DNA of 15,131 nucleotides from Cyanobacteria bacterium Co-bin13 (GTDB lineage: Bacteria; Cyanobacteriota; Cyanobacteriia; Phormidesmidales; Phormidesmidaceae), in assembly GCA_014534385.1 (NCBI GenBank), contig JACVRP010000038.1, positions 1-15,131 of the forward strand, in the 5' to 3' direction. Below, in pieces: positions 1 to 6,083 of this stretch (position 1 is its first letter; every line of letters starts with the position of its first letter). Under the pieces are notes generated by a model, which was given only the letters and a program-made list of their open reading frames with translations, ran no database searches and was not told the origin of the DNA. The translations under genes were made by a program, and so were the position numbers.

Positions 1-69
1 ATAGCTGTGTGAGAGCAGCTTGTCTTCCCCCGAAAACTTGGTTTGCGGCACTGGCAGATGCGTCAACAT
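1..69 (-). CDS. Start of an unidentified leftward gene, cut by the left edge
   Basis: Only the first 23 codons are visible, beginning with ATG at 69-67 on the minus strand and staying open to the edge. The start of the peptide reads MLTHLPVPQTKF, followed by SGEDKLLSHSY. An AGG lies nine bases upstream of the ATG, a workable ribosome binding site, and a plausible promoter lies further upstream at 121-148. I do not recognise the protein and cannot assign a function from this fragment. Other frames here are also open for short distances, one of them on the minus strand, so this call rests on the start codon, the spacing to AGG and the promoter. Confidence 0.4.
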   Translation of the reverse strand, partial: MLTHLPVPQTKFSGEDKLLSHSY

Positions 70-120
70 CAACCAGCGCCTGACCCGTTGACAGATCTAT
101 CCTGTCTCAGGGCTTTGCCT

Positions 121-148
121 ATTTTAGGTCGCTCTGTTATTTCAGCAA
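121..148 (-). promoter_or_regulatory. Candidate sigma-70-type promoter for the leftward gene at the left edge
   Basis: On the minus strand a TAAAAT box (126-121) is preceded by TTGCTG (148-143) with a 16-base spacer. Transcription would start near 114 and leave a leader of about 45 bases before the ATG at 69. A perfect TTGACA also occurs at 154-149 but is 22 bases from the -10 box, which is too far. This is a motif match only. Confidence 0.3.
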
Positions 149-171
149 TGTCAAGGGCTGCCATTTTTTCG

Positions 172-204
172 GGGATTCCTACCCGTTAAATTCAAAGGAA
201 TCCC
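172..204 (+). promoter_or_regulatory. Inverted repeat covering the ribosome binding site of the 209-499 gene
   Basis: GGGATTCCT (172-180) and AGGAATCCC (196-204) are perfect 9-bp inverted arms separated by 15 bases. The right arm contains the AGGA that would act as the Shine-Dalgarno sequence for the GTG start at 209. In RNA the stem would hide the binding site; in DNA the dyad could be an operator. Which of these applies cannot be told from sequence. Confidence 0.45.
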
Positions 205-208
205 TGAA

Positions 209-499
209 GTGCTTCAAATTCAATATTTTCTGTCGTCTCCTTATACAGAGGCGACCCAGCCTGCTGCGTGTCAAATTCCTCTGGTGCAGCCCCGGCGTAG
301 ACGACTGCGCCTGTATCTGGTGGGTTCTGATGCTGATACGCGGAGCGCCATCGCCAGCCTGCACCACCTCGGCTATGCGGAACAGTTTGAGTGGAGCCGC
401 GTTATCGAAATTCCCGAAAACGGCCTGTTTGTGCAGCCTGACCCCGGTGACGTGTTGCGCTACCTCCAGCGCTACCCTGCCCCCAGACCCCCTGCGTAG
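209..499 (+). CDS. Small hypothetical protein, 96 aa
   Basis: A GTG start at 209 is preceded by AAAGGAA at suitable spacing and the frame ends in TAG at 497-499. The N-terminal 30 residues look unstructured. Residues 31-90 look like a compact alpha/beta unit: a basic stretch (RRRRLRLYLVGS, 29-40), a helix containing SAIASLHHLGYAE (46-58), a second strand (SRVIEIPENG, 63-72) and a final helix (GDVLRYLQRY, 80-89). I see no signal peptide, membrane segment or catalytic motif. I recognise the general look of small conserved cyanobacterial hypotheticals but no named family. It converges on the CAP-domain gene and stands alone on its strand. An inverted repeat spans its ribosome binding site, so its translation may be controlled. 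Confidence 0.65.
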   Translation: MLQIQYFLSSPYTEATQPAACQIPLVQPRRRRLRLYLVGSDADTRSAIASLHHLGYAEQFEWSRVIEIPENGLFVQPDPGDVLRYLQRYPAPRPPA

Positions 500-595
500 T
501 TATTGGAGGGTAGGCCCCTAGGGAGTTGCACGATCTGCTCACCGTTGCAATGCACCCATCTAGCTCTGTGAGTCCACTACGCAAGCATGATATTG

Positions 596-625
596 GCGCT
601 AATGCCGCTGGAGCAGCATTAGCGC
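596..625. terminator. 10-bp perfect inverted repeat between convergent genes, candidate bidirectional terminator
   Basis: GCGCTAATGC (596-605) and GCATTAGCGC (616-625) are exact inverted arms with a 10-base loop. The repeat lies 96 bases after the 209-499 gene and overlaps the TAA stop (621-619) of the CAP-domain gene. Neither side carries a run of T, so it is not a textbook intrinsic terminator. Its place at the meeting point of two convergent genes still makes termination or 3'-end protection the likeliest role. Confidence 0.4.
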
Positions 626-1335
626 GAAAAACGCTCTAGCGGCAGCTGATCCAAAACCCACTGAGACGCCCCCTGCAACAATTCCACTGGCGTAGGGGGT
701 CGAAACATCTGGACAACATAAACCGCATCCCCCTCCGGCGAAGCTGCTATGCCGTAGCCAAAAGCCTGATAGCCCAGACTAAGCAGGTTGGCCCGGTGGC
801 CGTCGCTCTCCATCCAGCCCGTTTGCGCTTTCTCCGCCAGGCTGTAGGACAAAGCCGTGGTTCCTCCAGTGCGTCTATAGATGTTCTCGCCTGCGCCCAT
901 CTGCCCCCCTACCGCTCGAAATCGACCGGACGGATTGACGCCATCGGGGTTGACGTGAGCAAAAAACTGGCGGTTTAACATATCCTCGGCATGCCTTTGA
1001 GCTGCCAGGTTGAGCAGCGGATCTTCGACCAGCGGCAGCAGACCGTTGAGGGTGCGATCGCGATTCACCAACGCCAGCGCGTAGGCCCTCAGCTCTGGCA
1101 GGGTTCGGGGGTTGATGCTGTTAGCCCCATCGAGGGGTTGGCCGATCTGCCAGTCACTAAGGTCTCGGTGCAGCTGCAGCTGAGGCGGTGGCTCTAGGGT
1201 TTGAATCTGCGGGGCAATGCCCAGCAGCAGGCCAAAGGCCAGCAGCCAACTCAGTCGATCAAAAAAGCGAAGCCTGGACCGACGATGCGGCTGCGAGGAG
1301 GAACGACGCACTCCGGAGCGGTGGGGATGGGCCAT
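619..1335 (-). CDS. CAP/SCP-domain protein (CAP-superfamily, extracytoplasmic), 238 aa
   Basis: The protein has a basic N-terminus (1-27), one hydrophobic segment (about 29-45, signal peptide or anchor), a linker, and a CAP domain over about residues 82-213. The conserved CAP features are visible: H115 in AQRHAEDML, FFAHVNPDG with H127, GENI with E150, and W174 followed by SDGHRANLL with H180. These residues line the central cleft in the family. Bacterial CAP proteins are usually exported; their molecular activity is mostly unknown, so only location and fold can be inferred. The ATG at 1335-1333 is the first in frame before the basic region and has no strong ribosome binding site. The gene is divergent from the Trx-NHL gene, with a large inverted repeat between them. 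Confidence 0.9.
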   Translation of the reverse strand: MAHPHRSGVRRSSSQPHRRSRLRFFDRLSWLLAFGLLLGIAPQIQTLEPPPQLQLHRDLSDWQIGQPLDGANSINPRTLPELRAYALALVNRDRTLNGLLPLVEDPLLNLAAQRHAEDMLNRQFFAHVNPDGVNPSGRFRAVGGQMGAGENIYRRTGGTTALSYSLAEKAQTGWMESDGHRANLLSLGYQAFGYGIAASPEGDAVYVVQMFRPPTPVELLQGASQWVLDQLPLERFSR

Positions 1336-1403
1336 TAGCAGAGGGTACAGGGGTCAGTTAACCACCCTAGCGAATTCGATCAACAGTTGGCGGCGGTTGC
1401 GCG

Positions 1404-1439
1404 ATTGGCCAGCAGCGGTATTTTAGGCTGCTGGCCAAT
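1404..1439. repeat. Perfect 13-bp inverted repeat in a divergent intergenic region
   Basis: ATTGGCCAGCAGC (1404-1416) and GCTGCTGGCCAAT (1427-1439) are exact inverted arms around a 10-base AT-rich centre (1417-1426). It lies 68 bases upstream of the leftward CAP gene and 64 bases upstream of the GTG start of the rightward Trx-NHL gene. No T run follows on either strand. An operator for one or both promoters, or a transcription barrier between them, would fit the position. Confidence 0.5.
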
Positions 1440-1503
1440 TCTTCATCTCAGCCCCATTTCAGCCTGCTGTCTGGCTGGATTGTTAGATTAAAGGTTGCTA
1501 GGC

Positions 1504-3030
1504 GTGGACAAAACTATGCGGGTGAGAGCCCCTGAACTGCCTCAAGCTAACCCCTGGCTAAACACTCCCAGTCCTTTGTCTCTCAAGGCGTTGCGGGGGC
1601 AAGTGGTGATTTTGGACTTTTGGACCTATGGCTGCATCAACTGCCTTCATGTTCTGCCGGACCTGAAGTTTCTAGAGCAGACCTATGGCCCACAGCTGGT
1701 CGTGATTGGGGTGCATACCGCCAAGTTTGAGCATGAAAGCGACGCGGCTAGCGTGCAGGCTGCGATCGCACGTTACCAAATCAGTCATCTGGTCTTGGTG
1801 GATTGCGATCGCAGCCTCTGGGACCAGTATGCTATCAAAGCCTGGCCCACCTTTGTCGTGATCGATCCGCAGGGCTACGTGGTGGCAACCCTAGCCGGGG
1901 AAGGGCAGCGCCCAGCCTTAGAGGCCCTAGTCCAGCGGCTGATCACAGCTCGGCCCGATGGGGCGGCTGCCGATCCAGCCGGGCCTGTGTTCTCCCTGCC
2001 CCCCGCTTTACCCACCCCGCTGGCCTTTCCGGGCAAAGTGTTGGCCGACCCCGAGAGCGACACCCTGTTTATTGCCGACAGCGGGCACCACCGCATTGTT
2101 ATCACCCGGCTCGACGGTACCCTAGTGGCTGTCGTGGGCAGCGGCCAGGCTGGATGGCGCGATGGCGACGAATCCCTGGCTCAGTTCTCCTCCCCCCAGG
2201 GCATGGCCCTGGACCTTCAGCAACAGCGGCTCTACCTGGCCGACACCGGCAACCATCGGCTGAGGCAAATCGACTTGGCCTCGCACCAGGTCAGCACCCT
2301 GGCGGGCACCGGAACCCAGAGCCGCATCTTGTTTCCCCACGGCGGCAAAGCTTTAGAGACCGCCCTCAACTCTCCTTGGGATCTGGTGCAGGTGGGTAAA
2401 ACGATCTACATCGCCATGGCTGGCAGCCACCAGATCTGGCAGATGGACCTGGCTCAAGACACGGTGCAGACTTTCATGGGCACCGGAGCCGAGTTTTGCG
2501 TTGATGGGCCGCCTGAGGTAGCGGCTTTTGCCCAGCCCAGCGGCCTTGCTACCGATGGCCAGCACCTGTTTGTTGCCGACAGTGAAACCAGCTCAATCCG
2601 GGCAATTGCCCTCACGACTCCACCCCAGGTTAAAACGCTCTGCGGCAGCGGTGACCTGTTTGAATTTGGCGATGTGGATGGCGTTGGCAACCAGGTCCGA
2701 CTACAGCATTGCCTGGGGCTGACCCAGGCGGCAGGCACCCTCTGGATTGCCGACACCTACAACCATAAAGTTAAGCGCCTTGATCCCACCACGGGCACCT
2801 GTCAGACCCTCTTCGGCCAAGGGCAAGCCGGACTGCAAGAGGGAGCCGGGACAGCCGCTCTGTTTTCAGAACCGGCTGGCGTTACCGCCGCCCACGAGTA
2901 CCTCTATGTCGCTGATACCAATAACCACGCCATTCGCCGCCTTCATCTGCCCTCACTAGCGGTGACGACCCTGGCACTGCCCCAGCTTTGTTCCCCCCAG
3001 GTCTGCTGGCCTGACTTCTCTAAAAGCTAA
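1504..3030 (+). CDS. Thioredoxin-like/NHL-repeat beta-propeller protein (NHLRC2/SOQ1-related), 508 aa
   Basis: Residues about 22-148 form a TlpA/AhpC-like thioredoxin fold with the redox motif C44-I-N-C47 inside TYGCINCLHVLPDL and the cis-proline WPT at P115. Residues about 175-500 hold six NHL blades. Their signature cores (ADSGHHR 191, ADTGNHR 246, AMAGSHQ 304, ADSETSS 358, ADTYNHK 416, ADTNNHA 470) recur every 54-58 residues, giving a six-bladed propeller. This architecture matches animal NHLRC2 and the Trx-NHL part of plant chloroplast SOQ1; the HAD domain of SOQ1 is absent. No signal peptide is seen, so the protein is probably cytoplasmic. A disulphide role is likely; the substrate is unknown. 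Start: AAGG at 1491-1494 best serves the GTG at 1504; a TTG at 1495 is too close and the ATG at 1516 is rather far. Confidence 0.92.
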   Translation: MDKTMRVRAPELPQANPWLNTPSPLSLKALRGQVVILDFWTYGCINCLHVLPDLKFLEQTYGPQLVVIGVHTAKFEHESDAASVQAAIARYQISHLVLVDCDRSLWDQYAIKAWPTFVVIDPQGYVVATLAGEGQRPALEALVQRLITARPDGAAADPAGPVFSLPPALPTPLAFPGKVLADPESDTLFIADSGHHRIVITRLDGTLVAVVGSGQAGWRDGDESLAQFSSPQGMALDLQQQRLYLADTGNHRLRQIDLASHQVSTLAGTGTQSRILFPHGGKALETALNSPWDLVQVGKTIYIAMAGSHQIWQMDLAQDTVQTFMGTGAEFCVDGPPEVAAFAQPSGLATDGQHLFVADSETSSIRAIALTTPPQVKTLCGSGDLFEFGDVDGVGNQVRLQHCLGLTQAAGTLWIADTYNHKVKRLDPTTGTCQTLFGQGQAGLQEGAGTAALFSEPAGVTAAHEYLYVADTNNHAIRRLHLPSLAVTTLALPQLCSPQVCWPDFSKS

Positions 3031-3180
3031 GTCTAGAGGGTGAGTTGAATCAAGGAAAACCAACAAACCCTTGAACCTGTCGGATTTTCCCGAAAGACGC
3101 CTAGCCTTTGCGAAGCTCAACCCAGCCTACGAGAACCTGCCCAAAGCCAGGTTTGCCCTCTGACCCAAGGCTATAGAGTT

Positions 3181-3218
3181 CCTGAAAACACCCTTCCTGA
3201 AAACACCCTTCCTGAAAA
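3181..3218 (+). repeat. 15-bp tandem repeat (2.5 copies) just before the flavoenzyme start
   Basis: The unit CCTGAAAACACCCTT occurs at 3181-3195 and 3196-3210, then its first eight bases again at 3211-3218. The array ends five bases before the ATG at 3224 and replaces any recognisable ribosome binding site. The unit length is a multiple of three, and the reading frame of the downstream gene stays open through the repeat back to a TGA at 3161-3163, encoding LKTPF units, but no ATG, GTG or TTG start lies upstream in that frame. Confidence 0.85.
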
Positions 3219-3223
3219 TTCTG

Positions 3224-4750
3224 ATGGCTAACCAACCAGACATTCTCATCATTGGAGCGGGCATTGCGGGGTTAGCCGCCGGGTGCTACGCCCAGATGAA
3301 CGGCTACCGCACCCAGATTTTTGAGCTAAACGCCCTACCCGGCGGTCTTTGCACTGCTTGGCAGCGCCAGGGCTACACCTTCGATGGCTGCATTCATTAC
3401 CTGTTTGGCTCTGGCCCCGGCCAGCCCTTTCACTCCCTTTGGCAGGAGCTGGGGGCTGTGCAAAACCGCCAGTTTATCAACCATGAGGAATTCATGCGGG
3501 TGGTGGAGCCGGGCGGCAAAACCCTGATCGCCTACTGTAACCCTGACCGGCTAGAGCAGCACCTGCTGTCGCTGTCTGCCGCCGATAGCCAGCCGATCAA
3601 AGCCTTTTGCGATGGGGTCAGAACCTTTAAGAACTTTGACCTATCGCTCTTTCAGCAAAAGCCCAAGGCACTGATGGGGCCCGGGGACTGGGCTGGGCTA
3701 GTAAAGCGGCTGCTGCCCTTTGCCCGTTCCCTGGGCAAGTGGGGAATGCTGCCGCTGACAGAATTTGTGTCCCAGTTTCAAGATCCTTTTCTTAGGCGGG
3801 CTCTGCCTCAGGTGTTTGCCTTGCCGGACTTGCCGTCGATGGTGGCAATGACGCTGTTGGCCTACCTCGATAACGGCAATGCTGGGTTTCCGCTGGGAGC
3901 TTCGCTTGACTTTGCCCGCGCCATTGAGCATCGCTACCGGTCGTTGGGCGGCGAGATTCACTACAGCTCACCCGTCGAGCAGATTTTGGTGGAAAATGGC
4001 CAGGCTGTGGGGGTGCGGCTCGATAGCGGCGCAGAGCAGCTGGCGCAGCGGGTGATCTCTGCCTGTGACGGGCGCAGCACTCTGTTTAAGATGCTGGGCG
4101 GGCAGTACCTCAACCGCCAGATTCAGGAGCTTTACGACGGCCACATGCCGATTTACTCCCAGCTTCAGGTCTCGCTGGGCTTGAATCGCGACTGCTCCGA
4201 CCAACCCCCCTGGGTGACCTACCTTTTAGACGAGCCGGTTGCGATCGCAGACATTCCCCGCTGCGAAATCAGCGTCAATCACTACTGCTTTGACCCCTCC
4301 CTGGCCCCGCCCGGCAAGTCCGTCATGATGATCCTGATGACCACAACCTACGACTACTGGCACCGCACCTACGGCAGCTCTCTTGCCGGCAGTCTTGATG
4401 ATGGCGAGGTGATTCAGGAAGCGCATCGTCTGATCGATCGGCTGGAGCTGTTTTACCCCGGCCTCAAAGCCGACATCGAGCAGATATCGGTAACAACCCC
4501 CCTCACCTACGAGCGCCACACAGGCAACTGGCAAGGCTCCAGCAACGGCTGGGTGCTCAACAAAGACACCCTGCCCCAAATGGTCAAGGGACTACCCAAA
4601 ACCCTGCCCGGCCTACGCCGCTTCTACATGGTGGGGCAGTGGACTGAACTGGGTGGTGGGCTGCCCATCGTAGCCATGTCAGGCCGCAACACGGTCCAGC
4701 AGATCTGTCACGAGGACCGCCGCAGGTTTCAGGTGAGCATTCCAAACTAG
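3224..4750 (+). CDS. CrtI/phytoene-desaturase-like NAD(P)/FAD-dependent oxidoreductase, 508 aa
   Basis: The N-terminus carries the dinucleotide-binding motif GAGIAG (11-16) with an acidic ribose-binding residue E34 and the PGGLC turn (39-43), followed by FDGCIHYLFG (53-62), typical of the phytoene desaturase/carotene isomerase/retinol saturase superfamily (COG1233). The C-terminus carries the second FAD-contact block, FYMVGQWTELGGGLP (467-481) followed by VAMSGRNT. Length is normal for the family. The substrate is probably an isoprenoid or other hydrophobic polyene, but the motifs do not separate desaturase, isomerase and saturase. I do not assign crtI, crtO or crtH. Start: ATG at 3224 precedes the Rossmann motif at the usual distance but has no ribosome binding site; a 15-bp tandem repeat sits there instead. 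No partner gene is adjacent on this strand. Confidence 0.9.
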   Translation: MANQPDILIIGAGIAGLAAGCYAQMNGYRTQIFELNALPGGLCTAWQRQGYTFDGCIHYLFGSGPGQPFHSLWQELGAVQNRQFINHEEFMRVVEPGGKTLIAYCNPDRLEQHLLSLSAADSQPIKAFCDGVRTFKNFDLSLFQQKPKALMGPGDWAGLVKRLLPFARSLGKWGMLPLTEFVSQFQDPFLRRALPQVFALPDLPSMVAMTLLAYLDNGNAGFPLGASLDFARAIEHRYRSLGGEIHYSSPVEQILVENGQAVGVRLDSGAEQLAQRVISACDGRSTLFKMLGGQYLNRQIQELYDGHMPIYSQLQVSLGLNRDCSDQPPWVTYLLDEPVAIADIPRCEISVNHYCFDPSLAPPGKSVMMILMTTTYDYWHRTYGSSLAGSLDDGEVIQEAHRLIDRLELFYPGLKADIEQISVTTPLTYERHTGNWQGSSNGWVLNKDTLPQMVKGLPKTLPGLRRFYMVGQWTELGGGLPIVAMSGRNTVQQICHEDRRRFQVSIPN

Positions 4751-4884
4751 GGCATCCCCCTTCGTTTCAAGATTCTCGGCAGGGCTGATCATGCTCTGGT
4801 GCAACGCCTACTTTAAGCCCCCAAGAACCATTTCACTCTCCCAATTAACAGGGCTGCGCCCACTTTCAGCGAAAACAACGCAAC

Positions 4885-4908
4885 AAAAAAGGTGGGCACT
4901 TGCCCACC
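4885..4908 (-). terminator. Intrinsic terminator of the 4955-5611 membrane protein gene
   Basis: Read on the minus strand, a perfect 7-bp GC-rich stem, GGTGGGC (4908-4902) with GCCCACC (4897-4891) around a 4-base loop, is followed at once by six T residues (4890-4885). It lies 46 bases after the stop codon of the leftward gene. This is a canonical Rho-independent terminator and the clearest one in the window. Confidence 0.88.
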
Positions 4909-4954
4909 CAAGATGTCCTTTGTCTGTCTTTAACTAGCGCTCGGCTGAGCGGAG

Positions 4955-5611
4955 TTAGCGCACAGGCGCGTTGTAAGGACGAGGATGACGCACGCCCACC
5001 GCAGAGCCGATGAGAGCCGCAGCCAGACCCAGCAGAGAACCCAGGGCGAAGGACCAGCCTACAGTGGCCGCATTGCCAGCAATGTCTTGAGCCTGCTGAG
5101 GACTCACGTTGGGGTTTTGGATAGCAGCCGGATCGGGAGCTGCAGCGCCGCCGGGCAGAACCTCGGGGGGCAGCTGGTTAACGACAGCACCTGCACCTTG
5201 AGCAGCAATGCCAAAGGCTCCAGCCACACCACTAGACAGCAGCCAAGCGCTGACAGCCAGAGTGGTAGCCCAGAGAATAGCGCCATTTAGCATGGCAGTC
5301 TTGCGGTTCATGGGACCGCAGGCGCGAGCAGTCACCCAGCCGCCTATGAACAGCGAAATCAGCAGGCTGATAATGGACCAAATGCCAACTGCTGCACCCA
5401 CTTCAGGAGCCTGAGACTGAGGAGCACCCGTATTGGCCAGAGTGGTAAGGCCCACTGCGGCACCTAGACCGGTCAGGACAAGCTGGGTTGCGATCGAAAC
5501 CACTAAACCGGCAAAAATCGGACCCCAGCGTACGAGGTCATGATATTCGGTCACTGGAGTAACCGTGGTGGTCTCCATAACCCGATTGACGGGTTCATTT
5601 GTGTAAGCCAT
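4955..5611 (-). CDS. Four-helix integral membrane protein of unknown function, 218 aa
   Basis: Hydrophobic segments are predicted at about 31-54, 71-95, 107-134 and 184-207. The region before the first helix includes DLVRWGPIFAGLVV, a W-G-x-I-F-A-G-x-V-V pattern I associate with bacterial membrane proteins sometimes labelled PhnA-like; that link is from memory and weak. The loop between helices 3 and 4 (about 135-183) is rich in Ala, Pro and Gln. The C-terminus is short and basic. Several Gly- and Ala-rich small-residue motifs (GLGAAVGL, GSLLGLAAALIGSAVG) suggest tight helix packing. A GGGAG sequence is followed by the ATG at 5611-5609, with a 13-bp palindrome in the gap. The gene is monocistronic, with its own terminator at 4885-4908. 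I cannot name a substrate or role. Confidence 0.8.
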   Translation of the reverse strand: MAYTNEPVNRVMETTTVTPVTEYHDLVRWGPIFAGLVVSIATQLVLTGLGAAVGLTTLANTGAPQSQAPEVGAAVGIWSIISLLISLFIGGWVTARACGPMNRKTAMLNGAILWATTLAVSAWLLSSGVAGAFGIAAQGAGAVVNQLPPEVLPGGAAAPDPAAIQNPNVSPQQAQDIAGNAATVGWSFALGSLLGLAAALIGSAVGVRHPRPYNAPVR

Positions 5612-5624
5612 GAGTTAGTAACTC
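5612..5624 (-). promoter_or_regulatory. 13-bp palindrome abutting the start codon of the membrane protein gene
   Basis: GAGTTA (5612-5617), one centre base, then TAACTC (5619-5624) form a perfect dyad directly upstream of the ATG at 5611 on the minus strand, overlapping the GGGAG ribosome binding site. The one-base loop makes a stable RNA hairpin unlikely, so a protein operator or chance is more plausible. Confidence 0.3.
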
Positions 5625-6083
5625 CCGCTAAGCGTAGGAAAGTAGAGGTCGAGTAATTCTTAATTTCAAAATATTGCTCTGCTCGGATAAGAACACCTAT
5701 CAATGGACGGAAGGAGAGTTTTCTAAAGAGGTAGTCATTTTTTGCACAAATTCTGCATAAATGCCAACAATAGGGCGTTAATTAACATGCGCCCAGAAAG
5801 GGATCCTCTCTACTAGAGGATCCTGTCAACAAATCAAAATCACCCTGCATTTCCTCATTTCCTCATTCCTTGACTGTGCGTAACGGCAGCAGCAGCAAAC
5901 CTAGAGAGATGCGCCGATAGCACGTCTAAGTTGCGGTTGGTCTGCCCCGATAACTCGACTTAGGAAATGCTGCTTTAGCAGTGCCGAAACTCTGTCTTTT
6001 TAAAGAGGCTGGGCTTTTACAAATCTTCTTAAAGTGCGAGTGACAGTAAAATACTGCGCTCAGCTTTCAGGCACTTCATTAAT
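5625..6083. other. Gene-free stretch between divergent genes
   Basis: I see no convincing protein-coding frame here. The stretch contains an AT-rich part (about 5655-5765) that probably holds the promoter of the leftward membrane protein gene, then two hairpins (5773-5823, listed separately), then an 8-bp tandem repeat ATTTCCTC (5849-5864, with a third incomplete copy). Close to the rightward terpene synthase gene is a TAAAAT box (6047-6052) that could be its -10 element, but no good -35 box lies 16-18 bases upstream. A non-coding RNA is possible given the hairpins, but I recognise no known family. Confidence 0.5.
5773..5823. repeat. Two adjacent inverted repeats, 5773-5794 and 5801-5823
   Basis: The first is GGGCG (5773-5777) with CGCCC (5790-5794) around a 12-base loop that itself contains the palindrome TTAATTAA. 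The second is GGATCCTCT (5801-5809) with AGAGGATCC (5815-5823) around a 5-base loop, a perfect 9-bp stem. Neither is followed by a T run on either strand. They could be part of a structured RNA or leader, or protein-binding sites in this divergent region. Confidence 0.5.

Noticed and set aside
3050..3074. TCAAGG and CCTTGA stem after the Trx-NHL gene as a terminator.
   Set aside because: A 6-bp low-GC stem with a 13-base loop and no T run is too weak to call.
5801..5823. GGATCCTCT...AGAGGATCC resembles cloning-vector polylinker sequence.
   Set aside because: Only the BamHI-like hexamer and a few bases match; the flanks and the surrounding region look native, and the symmetry is explained by the hairpin itself.
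6047..6052. TAAAAT as a full promoter for the terpene synthase gene.
   Set aside because: No acceptable -35 box at 16-18 bases; TTTACA at 6016-6021 is 25 bases away. Mentioned only as a possible -10.
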